Positions 18,030-26,234 of a stretch of 64,000 nucleotides of DNA are shown piece by piece (position 1 is the stretch's first letter; every line of letters begins with the position of its first letter). The stretch is from Mycolicibacterium sp. YH-1 (lineage in GTDB: Bacteria; Actinomycetota; Actinomycetes; Mycobacteriales; Mycobacteriaceae): positions 6,448,001 to 6,512,000 of the forward strand of contig NZ_CP092915.1 of the NCBI RefSeq assembly GCF_022557175.1. The letters are read 5' to 3'. Made by a program: the position numbers and the translations under genes. The notes under the pieces were generated by a model. That model saw only the letters and a list, made by a program, of their open reading frames with translations. It did not search any database and was not told where the DNA came from.

Positions 18030-18331
18030 CGAGCCTGATACGCACCGTCGTCGACGGACTCGTCCACTCGTCGATGACGGCGCTGGCCACAACCTGCGAT
18101 CGCATGGCGAATGCGCTGTGTCCCATGGACACTGCAGACCAAGCCCGTGCACTCGCGCAGCAAACGGCCCTGCGTGACGCCGCAGCGAACGCGGCGCCAG
18201 ACAGTCCCACTACCGACGCCGCGCACACCACTGGCCCGATCTACGGCCGCGGGATGCCCAAGCACACCTGTTCAGCCCAACAGAACGCAAACCCGACAGC
18301 ACACACCTGCAGATTGCACACTGCCACCTGA
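18026..18331 (+). CDS. Hypothetical ORF overlapping the fused ACAD stop
   Basis: This is a 101-aa frame starting with an ATGA overlap with the preceding gene. It has no recognisable domain, and the C-terminal half (after about residue 60) is rich in Thr, Ala and His and looks non-coding. The overlap is the only support. The remainder of the 18030-18418 interval shows only a weak copy of the palindromic box. Confidence 0.25.
   Translation: MTSLIRTVVDGLVHSSMTALATTCDRMANALCPMDTADQARALAQQTALRDAAANAAPDSPTTDAAHTTGPIYGRGMPKHTCSAQQNANPTAHTCRLHTAT
18270..18286. promoter_or_regulatory. Weak copy of the palindromic box upstream of the ferredoxin reductase
   Basis: GTTCAGCCCAACAGAAC keeps the GTTC-N9-GAAC core, but no matching -35 or -10 is found at the standard spacing on either strand. 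It lies 132 bp before the start at 18419. Confidence 0.25.
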
Positions 18332-18418
18332 CGGCGACGCGATAGAACGAACTCGTACGCCACGCCCTGGCCATAGCCGCATGCCGTGACCAAAAACTGT
18401 TGAAGGATCTTCCCGCTG

Positions 18419-20149
18419 ATGACGTACGTGATCACGCAGAACTGCTGCAAGGACGCCAGCTGCATCTCGGCCTGTCCGGTCGACTGCATCCGTCCCGGCA
18501 TAGATGTCGACGAGTCCGGGCTGCAAATGCTCTACATCGATCCGGGTAGTTGCGTCGAGTGCGGAGCTTGCGAGGGGGCGTGCCCAGTGGACGCCATCTA
18601 CCTTGACGCCGACCTTCCGCCTCAACAACAGCGTTACCTCGACATCAACGCCGAGTATTTCCAGAAGCATCCGCTCGATGACAGACCGAACCCTATCCCG
18701 CGGGACCGCAAGAGCGTCGAAGCGGGGTCGTTGAGGGTCGCCGTCGTCGGAACAGGCCCCGCGGCGTGCTACGCCGTCGCCGAACTGCTCGATATCGATG
18801 GGGCTGAAGTCGACGTCTTCGAACGTCTGCCGACACCGTTCGGCCTCATCCGCGCCGGAGTCGCACCCGACCACCTACACACGAAGTCGATCACTGAATT
18901 GTTCGCCTCCTCGCTGGCCGACCCCCGCCTGCGATGCCACTTCAATGTGGAGGTCGGGAAGGACATCACGCACGACGAGCTCGTCGCGCATTACCACGCC
19001 GTAATCTACGGCGTCGGCGCCTCGCGAAGCCGCAAACTGGGCATCCGCGGCGAGGACCTCCCGGGCAGCGTTGGTGGGGCTGACTTCGTCGCCTGGTACA
19101 ACGGCCACCCCGATCATGCTGACGCCGCCTTCGATCTTTCCGGCCAACGCGCCGTGATCGTCGGCAACGGCAATGTTGCGATCGACATTGCACGCGTGCT
19201 GCTCACAGGACCGGAGGCGCTTCGCGCAACAGACATCGCCGAACACTCCTTGGAAGTCCTCGCAGGCAGCACCATCGAGGAGGTGGTCCTCCTCGGACGC
19301 CGCGGACTGCGGCATGGCGCCTTCTCGGCGGCAGAGTTCCTTGCCTTGGGGCACCTGCCCGGCATCGACGTCATACTCGATGGCACCGCCGACCTGAAAT
19401 CTCAGCCCGGCGATGACACCGAGACCACGCTCAAGCTTCAAATCGCGCGAGAATATGCCGAGCGTCCCTCGACGGCGGGCAACAAGCGAATCGTGTTCCG
19501 CTTCATGACATCGCCGGTCGAAATCGTCGGCGACGACCGCGTCGAAGCGCTCCATGTGGTGCCTAACACCTTCGCCGAAACCGGCGCGCTCGCTTCCGGT
19601 GACGACAGCCAGTTCGAGACAATCAAGACCGGCCTGGTCATCTCGTCTATCGGATACTTCGGTACGCCGGTCGTAGACGTACCGTTCGATCATGTGGCGG
19701 GACGCATCCCCAATGACAACGGCCGCGTCCTGGACGACCAAAGTGAACTCGTGACCGGGGCCTACGTGACGGGCTGGATCAAGCGTGGGCCCAGTGGCGT
19801 CATCGGAACCAATCGGACGTGCGCGCATGAAACCGTGAGAGCGGTATGGAGTGACTTCGGCGCGAATCGACTGTCCAGAACGGTCCAACGTCGCGAGGGG
19901 ATCAGACAACTACTGGAGCAGCGCAACGTCTTACATGTCGACTGGCAGGGATGGCGCGCCATCGACGCGGCTGAACGAGAACAAGGAGCGGCCAACGGTC
20001 GACCACGCCTCAAGATCGTCCGCAGAGACACAATGCTGGACCTCGTGGCGGGCGACAAAGCGTTTCGTCAAGAGAAGGAGGTCCCGAGAAACGGCCGCGG
20101 TTTCGCCAGCACGCTTCGGACAACTGTGCGCTCATGGGCTTCACACTGA
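18419..20149 (+). CDS. fprB: Ferredoxin--NADP reductase with N-terminal ferredoxin domain (FprB type)
   Basis: This 576-aa fusion has an N-terminal 7Fe/8Fe ferredoxin domain with cysteines at 9/10, 15, 19 and a CVECGACEGACP cluster (45-55). From about residue 100 it has an adrenodoxin reductase-like domain: FAD motif VVGTGPAACYAV, NADP motif VIVGNGNVAIDIAR and GRRG. The C-terminus carries the TGWIKRGPSGVIG motif. It moves electrons between NADPH and iron-sulfur partners. It could serve the P450 (31204) or Rieske oxygenase (41112) in the same window, which lack obvious dedicated partners; this is inference. Confidence 0.9.
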   Translation: MTYVITQNCCKDASCISACPVDCIRPGIDVDESGLQMLYIDPGSCVECGACEGACPVDAIYLDADLPPQQQRYLDINAEYFQKHPLDDRPNPIPRDRKSVEAGSLRVAVVGTGPAACYAVAELLDIDGAEVDVFERLPTPFGLIRAGVAPDHLHTKSITELFASSLADPRLRCHFNVEVGKDITHDELVAHYHAVIYGVGASRSRKLGIRGEDLPGSVGGADFVAWYNGHPDHADAAFDLSGQRAVIVGNGNVAIDIARVLLTGPEALRATDIAEHSLEVLAGSTIEEVVLLGRRGLRHGAFSAAEFLALGHLPGIDVILDGTADLKSQPGDDTETTLKLQIAREYAERPSTAGNKRIVFRFMTSPVEIVGDDRVEALHVVPNTFAETGALASGDDSQFETIKTGLVISSIGYFGTPVVDVPFDHVAGRIPNDNGRVLDDQSELVTGAYVTGWIKRGPSGVIGTNRTCAHETVRAVWSDFGANRLSRTVQRREGIRQLLEQRNVLHVDWQGWRAIDAAEREQGAANGRPRLKIVRRDTMLDLVAGDKAFRQEKEVPRNGRGFASTLRTTVRSWASH

Positions 20150-20373
20150 CATACCGCGACCTGCGAGACCCATAGGTCCCGATCGACGGCTGCGGTACTA
20201 CACCCTTGCTGGCACTTTCGACCGCATCTCCAACCGCAGCACCGTGAACTCCGAAATCGACCGCGATGCCACCGTCGCTACCGTATGAAAGACCTTGTTC
20301 TGCAGGTTGATTCTGACGACCTCCATCGTCGCCAATAGCCCGTGCACTGTCGCACCCGTCGCCGCCGGTGTGA

Positions 20374-20454
20374 TTCTCGGGTCTCGCCGAGCAGCCGGTC
20401 GGGTGGCAGAGGAACATTGTCGAATAACGGATCCCCGTAGGCGATCTCATCATG
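20374..20454 (-). pseudogene. Short acyl-CoA dehydrogenase-like relic in a convergent gap
   Basis: In the 381-bp gap between two convergent genes (20150-20530), one minus-strand frame reads HDEIAYGDPLFDNVPLPPDR followed by LLGE. This resembles the 'F-D/E-NV-x-VP-x-x-xLLGE' segment of acyl-CoA dehydrogenases. It has no start, and frames on both sides are broken. Nothing else is recognisable in the gap. Confidence 0.4.
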
Positions 20455-20530
20455 CCCATGGTCTTGAAGGGCTTGCAGTGCATGAGCCCCATCCTGCCCG
20501 CGTCGAGCCTGCCGCGTCGACGGTCGGTCC

Positions 20531-22066
20531 TCAGGATTCGTCGGATCCGCTCGTCAAGTCCGTCAGCATGGCGACGAGCCGTCGATGGTCGATCTTCATC
20601 GACGCACCGCGCGGCAGTTCATCGACAATGTAGACCCGCGCGGGGACCTCGTACGGCGTGAGTGTTTTCCGGCAGAACTCCCGCAGTTCCTCGGCTGCGA
20701 CCGACGTACGAGCACGCAGTTCGACTGCACCAACGGGAATCTGGCCAAGCCTGTCATCGGGCAGTCCTGCGACCGCAGCATCACTGACCGCCGGATGACT
20801 TCGTAGCGAACGGACGACTGTGTCCGGCGAGATCTTGAATCCGCCGCGGATGATCACGCCATCGGCGCGACCGTCGATGTAGAGGAATCCGTCTTCGTCG
20901 ATATGAGCCAGGTCGCTCGTGGTGATCCACTCATCTGACGGTGCACCGGACTGTGGTGAGGCCACCTGCAAAAGGCCGGTTTCGCCGGCGGGAGGCAACT
21001 CGCCTGCGGCGTCAACGACTCGCAGGCGCACACCGGGAAACGCTCGCCCCACGCTCCCCTTCTTCTCCAACCACCGTTCCCGGAAGTCGTTCAGCGTCCA
21101 CCCCGCCACGGCGCCGGAGAACTCGGTCGCGCCGTAGACGACCAGGATCGGAATTCCGAACCGCTCCCGGAAGGCATCGACAAGCGTTGGTTCGATCGGG
21201 CTGGCTCCGCAGTTGATCGCGCGGATGCTGGCTAGGTCATCGGGCGGGATATCGGAGTCGAGCACAACCTGAATCGCCGCCGGAGGGAGGCCGACCAACC
21301 CGGGTCGGTGATTCTTCACCGCGGCGTGCCAGTCGGCAAGGTTGAACCGCTTGAACAGAACAAGACGCCGGGCAGACACCAGCGCTTGCAGGAGGCCCCA
21401 CATACCGCTGATGTGGACGAGGGGCCATGTCAGAATCGCCGCCGATCCCGCGAACGGCGCCTGCGCGGAACCGTCTGACCGGTTGTTGTGCTGCAGCGCA
21501 GCACAGAGCGATGCCTCCAACTGTGCGCGTGACAGCGGAATTCTCTTGGGCGGCCCGGTACTTCCGCTGGTCAGCATCTCGATAACGACTTCGCCGAGAT
21601 CGTCGCCGCTCTCGGCGCTCTCGGCGCTCGCGGCGTGTCGCCTCGCGCCTTGCGCGGCCATCGTCACCGCATCACCGTCAACGCTCCACCCCGTCGCGCC
21701 CAATTTCGACACGGCAGCCGCGAATTCCGTGCTGCACCAGTCTTCTTCGCCGGCCAGAACGTAGTCGACCGCAGTGGCTTCGAGATCCGCAGCGAGGCGA
21801 TGAGGCGGCTGCAGCGGGCTCAGAGTGACCAGGGTTCGCGAACCCCTGATGATCGCGATGAGAGCAGCCACGGACTCGGTGCGGTTCGCCAGTACCACGG
21901 CAACCCGACCACCCGCTGCGCACCCGGCGATGGTCAATTCGGTGTCGATGCGCTCGCTCAGCGATTTGACATAACCCCATGGCAACCACTGCCCATCGCT
22001 CTGCAGCATGGGTGCGGACTCGTCGATATCCCACAACCGCGCTATTGCTCCGCGAAGGCTCATCAT
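20531..22066 (-). CDS. AMP-forming acyl-CoA synthetase/ligase
   Basis: This 511-aa ANL enzyme starts at the ATG at 22066 with AAGGA 8 bp upstream; a GTG at 22099 overlapping the preceding stop is an alternative. Motifs: LTSGSTGPPKR, VVYGATEFSG, YIDGRADGVIIRGG and a C-terminal catalytic Lys in ASMKIDHRRL. It should form an acyl-CoA from an unidentified acid. It is the last gene of a minus-strand run with the cyclase and membrane protein upstream. Confidence 0.87.
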   Translation of the reverse strand: MMSLRGAIARLWDIDESAPMLQSDGQWLPWGYVKSLSERIDTELTIAGCAAGGRVAVVLANRTESVAALIAIIRGSRTLVTLSPLQPPHRLAADLEATAVDYVLAGEEDWCSTEFAAAVSKLGATGWSVDGDAVTMAAQGARRHAASAESAESGDDLGEVVIEMLTSGSTGPPKRIPLSRAQLEASLCAALQHNNRSDGSAQAPFAGSAAILTWPLVHISGMWGLLQALVSARRLVLFKRFNLADWHAAVKNHRPGLVGLPPAAIQVVLDSDIPPDDLASIRAINCGASPIEPTLVDAFRERFGIPILVVYGATEFSGAVAGWTLNDFRERWLEKKGSVGRAFPGVRLRVVDAAGELPPAGETGLLQVASPQSGAPSDEWITTSDLAHIDEDGFLYIDGRADGVIIRGGFKISPDTVVRSLRSHPAVSDAAVAGLPDDRLGQIPVGAVELRARTSVAAEELREFCRKTLTPYEVPARVYIVDELPRGASMKIDHRRLVAMLTDLTSGSDES

Positions 22067-22095
22067 CGTGTGCGTCCTTGAGTGTTGATCGTCGA

Positions 22096-22803
22096 TCACG
22101 GCTGTGGCGTCGGACCGGGTGGTATTTGCTCCGGGCCTGGAAGCGTCGGCATCACCGCGGTGGGACGGTGCTCGACCGGGAACTCGGTCGAGGACGGTCC
22201 GGCACCTTCGGCAGGCGACGACTGTTCGAGCGCCTTCTGCTGCCGGATCGCCTCATCGCGATCCGCCTTCTCGTCGAGGTCGGCCAATGCCTGCTGTAGG
22301 TCCTGGTCGATTTGATCGGGCGGCGATAAGCCCTGAACCAACTGCGCCAAGTCGGGAGCGACCACTTCCTGCGCCGTCGAACCCACATCGGTCGGCACCG
22401 CCGGTTGACCGTCGGGAACCTCGGCGACGGCGACCCGCGGCGGTTGCAGAGCCGGGATCGGGTTGGCACCGGGAATGTCGCCGAGGACAACCTCGACTCC
22501 TCGCTGGTGCTCCGGGCCGGACCGTTGGAGCCACAAGTCACCCGACGGGTGGTCGAAGGACAGCGCACCCGCCACCCCTGCGCCGGCAACGAATGTCAGG
22601 ACTGGCATGAGAACAAATGCCGGCTTGCGAGCGACGCTTTCGGCCCGGCGTCGCAGCAGACTCACCATCGCTCGCAGTTCGGCGGTGCGTCGCGGCCCTA
22701 CTGCCGCGTGACGAGCCCGATTGGTTCGGTCGTTGGACCGTGGGCCCCTTCTCGCCAGGACCGAAGGTGCCGTCATCGACCGACCCCCGGTGCCGCCCCT
22801 CAT
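22096..22803 (-). CDS. Single-pass membrane protein with Pro/Gln-rich C-terminus
   Basis: The product is 235 aa from the ATG at 22803, which overlaps the adenylate cyclase stop by 4 bp. A basic N-terminus (about residues 10-55) precedes one transmembrane helix (PAFVLMPVLTFVAGAGVAGA, about 60-80), then an extracytoplasmic tail rich in Pro, Asp and Gln. No known domain was recognised. Coupling to the cyclase suggests a membrane partner or a sensor for it, which is inference. Confidence 0.7.
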   Translation of the reverse strand: MRGGTGGRSMTAPSVLARRGPRSNDRTNRARHAAVGPRRTAELRAMVSLLRRRAESVARKPAFVLMPVLTFVAGAGVAGALSFDHPSGDLWLQRSGPEHQRGVEVVLGDIPGANPIPALQPPRVAVAEVPDGQPAVPTDVGSTAQEVVAPDLAQLVQGLSPPDQIDQDLQQALADLDEKADRDEAIRQQKALEQSSPAEGAGPSSTEFPVEHRPTAVMPTLPGPEQIPPGPTPQP

Positions 22804-23891
22804 GAGCCCCGGCGGTGCGCGAGGAACAGATTCATCTCTACCGGCACCCCTTTCAGGTGTCTCATGCCCGCCGAAGACCATGCGAGCGATTCCTCGCAGC
22901 CAACTGCGTCGCGGGCAGATTCAGTCACCAGGACGCCGCCTGGAGGGGCAACTCCGGTCACCCGGTTGGCAATGTTCACAGGACTCCCGAACCAGTCCCC
23001 TGCGCGGCTCACGGCGGGGCCCGCCGCCACACCCACTCGCAACCGAGGCAGCCCGGCTGCCGCTGCAGAGTCGATGAGATCCAGCATGGCGTTGATCAAC
23101 GGCGCCGCTTCGTGGGATACGAGCATCACCGCGTCGCCGATGGTCTTAACGAATCGCACTGGTTCATCGACGATTTCGTACGTCAGGTCCGCGAGTCGAG
23201 CCGCGAGGCGGGCCAAATCCTCAGGTGGAAGCGCCTCTCCCAGCCGGGTGAATCCGGCGAGGTCGGCGAAGGCCACAGCTACCTGGCGCGCCCCCGGAAG
23301 TTGACCCGCGGTCCTCTCAGCGGCATCGATACCTTCCGATTCGTACATACGGCGGAACTCCAGCAGCAGCAGGCCTTCAACTACCAGTAGCACCGGCGGT
23401 ATTGATTCCTTCGCACGCGCCTCGATTACCTCCGCCAACTCGACTTCAGTCGCTCCCGGGGCGAAGAACATCCTGTATGACGTGTCGCGCATCATCGACG
23501 CGAAGCGCCGCAGACTATCCGTCAGGACTCTAATGGCTGCAACGGCCTCTTCCACGTCGAGACCGGCGTCGAGGAAGTACCTCGTGCGCGCCGCCGCCTC
23601 CGCGTCAACCTTGGAGAAGACGGTCGCGTCCGGGTCATCCACGCGTGGTAATCCGACGGCGCGTTGAAGGCGCTCAAGCACACTCACATCGATATTCATC
23701 GACTCGGCAATCTCGCGCGTTGATACGTATTCGCCATCGTCGCCCATGATCCGATATGTGGGAAGGAGCATCGGTGCCGAAGACGCGCGAATCTGTTCCT
23801 CGGTGAACTCGCGGTCGACCAACCACGCCACAAGCTCATCACGATCCCGCTGCGCCTCGTTAGCTCCCAGATCTGGTACCACGATCAGCAC
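22800..23891 (-). CDS. Class III adenylate cyclase with N-terminal regulatory domain
   Basis: The 363-aa product resembles mycobacterial Rv2212/Rv1264-type cyclases. It has an N-terminal regulatory domain (about 1-195) and a catalytic domain (about 200-363). Metal-binding Asp residues are in FADLAGFT (D210) and IGDAVM (D253). The adenine-specifying Lys is K249, and transition-state residues are N307 and R310 in VNIANR. It should make cAMP from ATP in the cytoplasm. Its tight coupling with a membrane protein and an acyl-CoA synthetase suggests cAMP signalling tied to this catabolic locus. Confidence 0.9.
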   Translation of the reverse strand: MLIVVPDLGANEAQRDRDELVAWLVDREFTEEQIRASSAPMLLPTYRIMGDDGEYVSTREIAESMNIDVSVLERLQRAVGLPRVDDPDATVFSKVDAEAAARTRYFLDAGLDVEEAVAAIRVLTDSLRRFASMMRDTSYRMFFAPGATEVELAEVIEARAKESIPPVLLVVEGLLLLEFRRMYESEGIDAAERTAGQLPGARQVAVAFADLAGFTRLGEALPPEDLARLAARLADLTYEIVDEPVRFVKTIGDAVMLVSHEAAPLINAMLDLIDSAAAAGLPRLRVGVAAGPAVSRAGDWFGSPVNIANRVTGVAPPGGVLVTESARDAVGCEESLAWSSAGMRHLKGVPVEMNLFLAHRRGS

Positions 23892-23952
23892 CCTTCGCTC
23901 CGGCGGTTTACGGCCTCCGACTCAGTGCTCAAACATCCTGCACCGATGGCCA

Positions 23953-24750
23953 TCAACGCCCGGTGAACTGAGCAGGACGCCGCTCACGAAACGCCTTTAT
24001 ACCTTCCTTGAAGTCCTGGCCGTGCAGAGATAGTTGAACAAGAGCCGCCTCCTCGGACATTGACGTCGCAAGATCCGAGGTGACGTGCTTGTTCAGCATC
24101 GACTTCGTAAGTTCAAGGGAGAATGTCGGTCCTGCAGCAAGTTCTTCGGCGAGGGCATAGGACGCGGTTTGCAGTTCGAGGTCGCCGTGGGTCTCCGTAA
24201 CCAATCCCCACTCCAACGCCTCCGCTGCCTTGACAGCGCGGCCGAGCAACAACAGCTGTTTTGCTCTCGCGAGTCCGATCAACCTCGGCAAAAGGAATGT
24301 CGCACCACTGTCAGCGGTGAAGCCCCGTTCTCGGAAGGGCTCCTGGAAGCTCGCCGATTCGCCGGCGATGACGAAATCAGTAGCCAATGCCAGGTGGAGC
24401 CCTACCCCGGCCGCCCGACCCTGGACCGCTGCGACAGTCGGCAACGAGCAGTCCCAGATCGCCTGCACCATTCGGTGTGCCGCCGAATTGAGCATACGCA
24501 TGGTGGCCCCGGTCCTGGGCCGCTCTTCGGCTGCATTGACCGAGAACAGGTCCGCACCACCGCAGAAGTGCGTACCTTCGGCACGGATGAGGACCGCCCT
24601 GACCGCGTCGTTCGTAACGGCGGCCGCCATGGCATCTGCAATCCAGGACATATCCGCGACGGTCAAAGTGTTTGCCTTCGCCCCCCGAGCAAGGGTCAAC
24701 ACAAGCACTGACCCGCGCTGTTCGGAGCGAATCGCGATGCCGTCACTCAC
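23953..24750 (-). CDS. Enoyl-CoA hydratase/isomerase
   Basis: This 265-aa crotonase has the oxyanion-hole motifs HFCGGADLFSV and QGRAAGVGLHLA and a typical C-terminal AKQLLLLGRAVKAAEALEWGLV region. The GTG start overlaps the stop of the double hot-dog hydratase (GTGA), so both are translated from one message driven by the promoter at 26107-26159. It should act on an enoyl-CoA made by the acyl-CoA dehydrogenases. Confidence 0.9.
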   Translation of the reverse strand: MSDGIAIRSEQRGSVLVLTLARGAKANTLTVADMSWIADAMAAAVTNDAVRAVLIRAEGTHFCGGADLFSVNAAEERPRTGATMRMLNSAAHRMVQAIWDCSLPTVAAVQGRAAGVGLHLALATDFVIAGESASFQEPFRERGFTADSGATFLLPRLIGLARAKQLLLLGRAVKAAEALEWGLVTETHGDLELQTASYALAEELAAGPTFSLELTKSMLNKHVTSDLATSMSEEAALVQLSLHGQDFKEGIKAFRERRPAQFTGR

Positions 24751-26018
24751 GGCCGCGACTCCCGCAACAACTCGCCATGACGCTCCATCATCGCAACTGC
24801 ACGACGTTGAAGTTCGACAGGTACTTCGGGGAGTGCCGCCGCTCCGTGCTCACGACTCGGGAGGCTGATTGTGGCCTCGCCACGTGCGGTCTCCTCGCCC
24901 CGTTGATTCGTGGCGGCGAACTCGACATCGACGAGGGAGCTGTCGCCTTCGTGCCGCTTACGGATCACCTTGCCGCGGAGAATCTGAAAATCGCCTTGGT
25001 AGTTGAACTTCCGCACCTCATCGTGCTGACGCACAATCCAGGCACTGTCCCCCATCCAATCTGTGAGCAGGTGATGCATCCAGCACTCGCGGAGCACTCC
25101 GTAGTCGTACGCCCTCGGGTTTCCGATAGCCTGGGCCCATTCACTGTCCCAATGCACCCGCTGCGCGACATCCGGCACTCCGAAGGAGTTCTTGATGTAG
25201 AACGGTGCGATTCGCTGACGGTTCTGATAGGCCAGCCTTCCGGTCTTCAATCCGTACGGTACGAATCCGTAGCCGCCGGCATGAAAGACGACCATGTCGG
25301 TGGTCGTCAGCGGTCCCTTGGCCATAGGTCCAAACTCATCGCCCTCGCAGACGTCCTCCCAGTAGCGCGGCTCCCGGCCTCTGACCTTCTCATCCGCGTA
25401 TATCGCGTCCATGGCCGCGATGTCCTCGTCGGAGTAGGACGGTGCAGGAATCTCGCTGTACTTCCCCTTTTCCCGCGCCTTCTTGCGTTCAGTCAAAATC
25501 ATCAGACGCCGGTATACACCGACCACTTCGGCCCGTTGGTTGATCTTCACCTCACGGTCGACCTTGATGACCGATCGTCCTGCGAACTCGGAAGGCTTCT
25601 CCGTGACCGATTCGAGCGCCGTGAAGCTATACAACGTGTCACCGGCATAGACGGGGCGGAACCAGTCCCATGTCGCTCCAGACACGAACGCGTGGATACC
25701 GCGATAGCTACCGCCGCGCAACTCCCTCGGCACTTTGTCACCCAGGAGCGGCGAGTTCAGAACAGCGGCCATGATCTGCGGAGCGATCTGCGCACCCCAC
25801 CGGCTACTCGCGCCATGTACGGGATCGCAGTACAGCGGGTTGTCATCTCCGTAGCCATGCGCGAAATTGCGGATCGCCTCAGCAGTTGCGGTACCCAACA
25901 GCTCCTGGGTGCCCATCGCGCTATCGTGCCCGAGCGCTAGGCGGTCCTTCTCGATGTCGGCGTCGTCGATAGTGGCGATCGTCGCCTTCTCGAACTCTTC
26001 GGACTGGGTCTGCGTCAT
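24747..26018 (-). CDS. Double hot-dog (MaoC/FAS1-like) acyl-CoA hydratase
   Basis: The product is 423 aa from the ATG at 26018, which has GAGAGGG upstream. The N-terminal hot-dog domain carries a hydratase-like YGDDNPLYCDP segment near residue 65, with Tyr where MaoC enzymes often have His. The C-terminal domain carries WMHHLLTDWMGD. It probably hydrates an enoyl-CoA that is bulky or branched, as MaoC-type double-domain hydratases do in steroid and terpenoid pathways. It is the first gene of a two-gene operon with the crotonase. Confidence 0.82.
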   Translation of the reverse strand: MTQTQSEEFEKATIATIDDADIEKDRLALGHDSAMGTQELLGTATAEAIRNFAHGYGDDNPLYCDPVHGASSRWGAQIAPQIMAAVLNSPLLGDKVPRELRGGSYRGIHAFVSGATWDWFRPVYAGDTLYSFTALESVTEKPSEFAGRSVIKVDREVKINQRAEVVGVYRRLMILTERKKAREKGKYSEIPAPSYSDEDIAAMDAIYADEKVRGREPRYWEDVCEGDEFGPMAKGPLTTTDMVVFHAGGYGFVPYGLKTGRLAYQNRQRIAPFYIKNSFGVPDVAQRVHWDSEWAQAIGNPRAYDYGVLRECWMHHLLTDWMGDSAWIVRQHDEVRKFNYQGDFQILRGKVIRKRHEGDSSLVDVEFAATNQRGEETARGEATISLPSREHGAAALPEVPVELQRRAVAMMERHGELLRESRP

Positions 26019-26106
26019 ATCGCGCCCTCTCTCATCTGCAATGCGTCGACTGTTCGCCACCGGCGTCGAATACACTGGTACATCAGCAAGTTTGGTGATC
26101 AACGTG

Positions 26107-26159
26107 AGCGTATTGCGCCAACTGCTGCCGTTCCAACGCCGAGTTCAGAGCATCGGAAC
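26107..26159 (-). promoter_or_regulatory. Palindromic box plus promoter of the hydratase/crotonase operon
   Basis: On the minus strand: box GTTCCGATGCTCTGAAC (26143-26159), 6 bp, -35 TTGGAA (26131-26136), 18-bp spacer, -10 TACGCT (26107-26112). Spacing matches the 11652 and 28443 promoters exactly. The start codon lies at 26018. Confidence 0.6.
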
Positions 26160-26234
26160 GGGCCGATGGCTCTATTTCACAGAGTTCATTTCATGAGCGA
26201 CCAACCCGCTACATGAATCACGGCGAAAGGCGGC

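Noticed and set aside
20010..20492. Minus-strand 160-aa frame as a gene
   Set aside because: It overlaps the end of the ferredoxin reductase gene and shows no coherent domain; only a short ACAD-like relic in another frame was kept.
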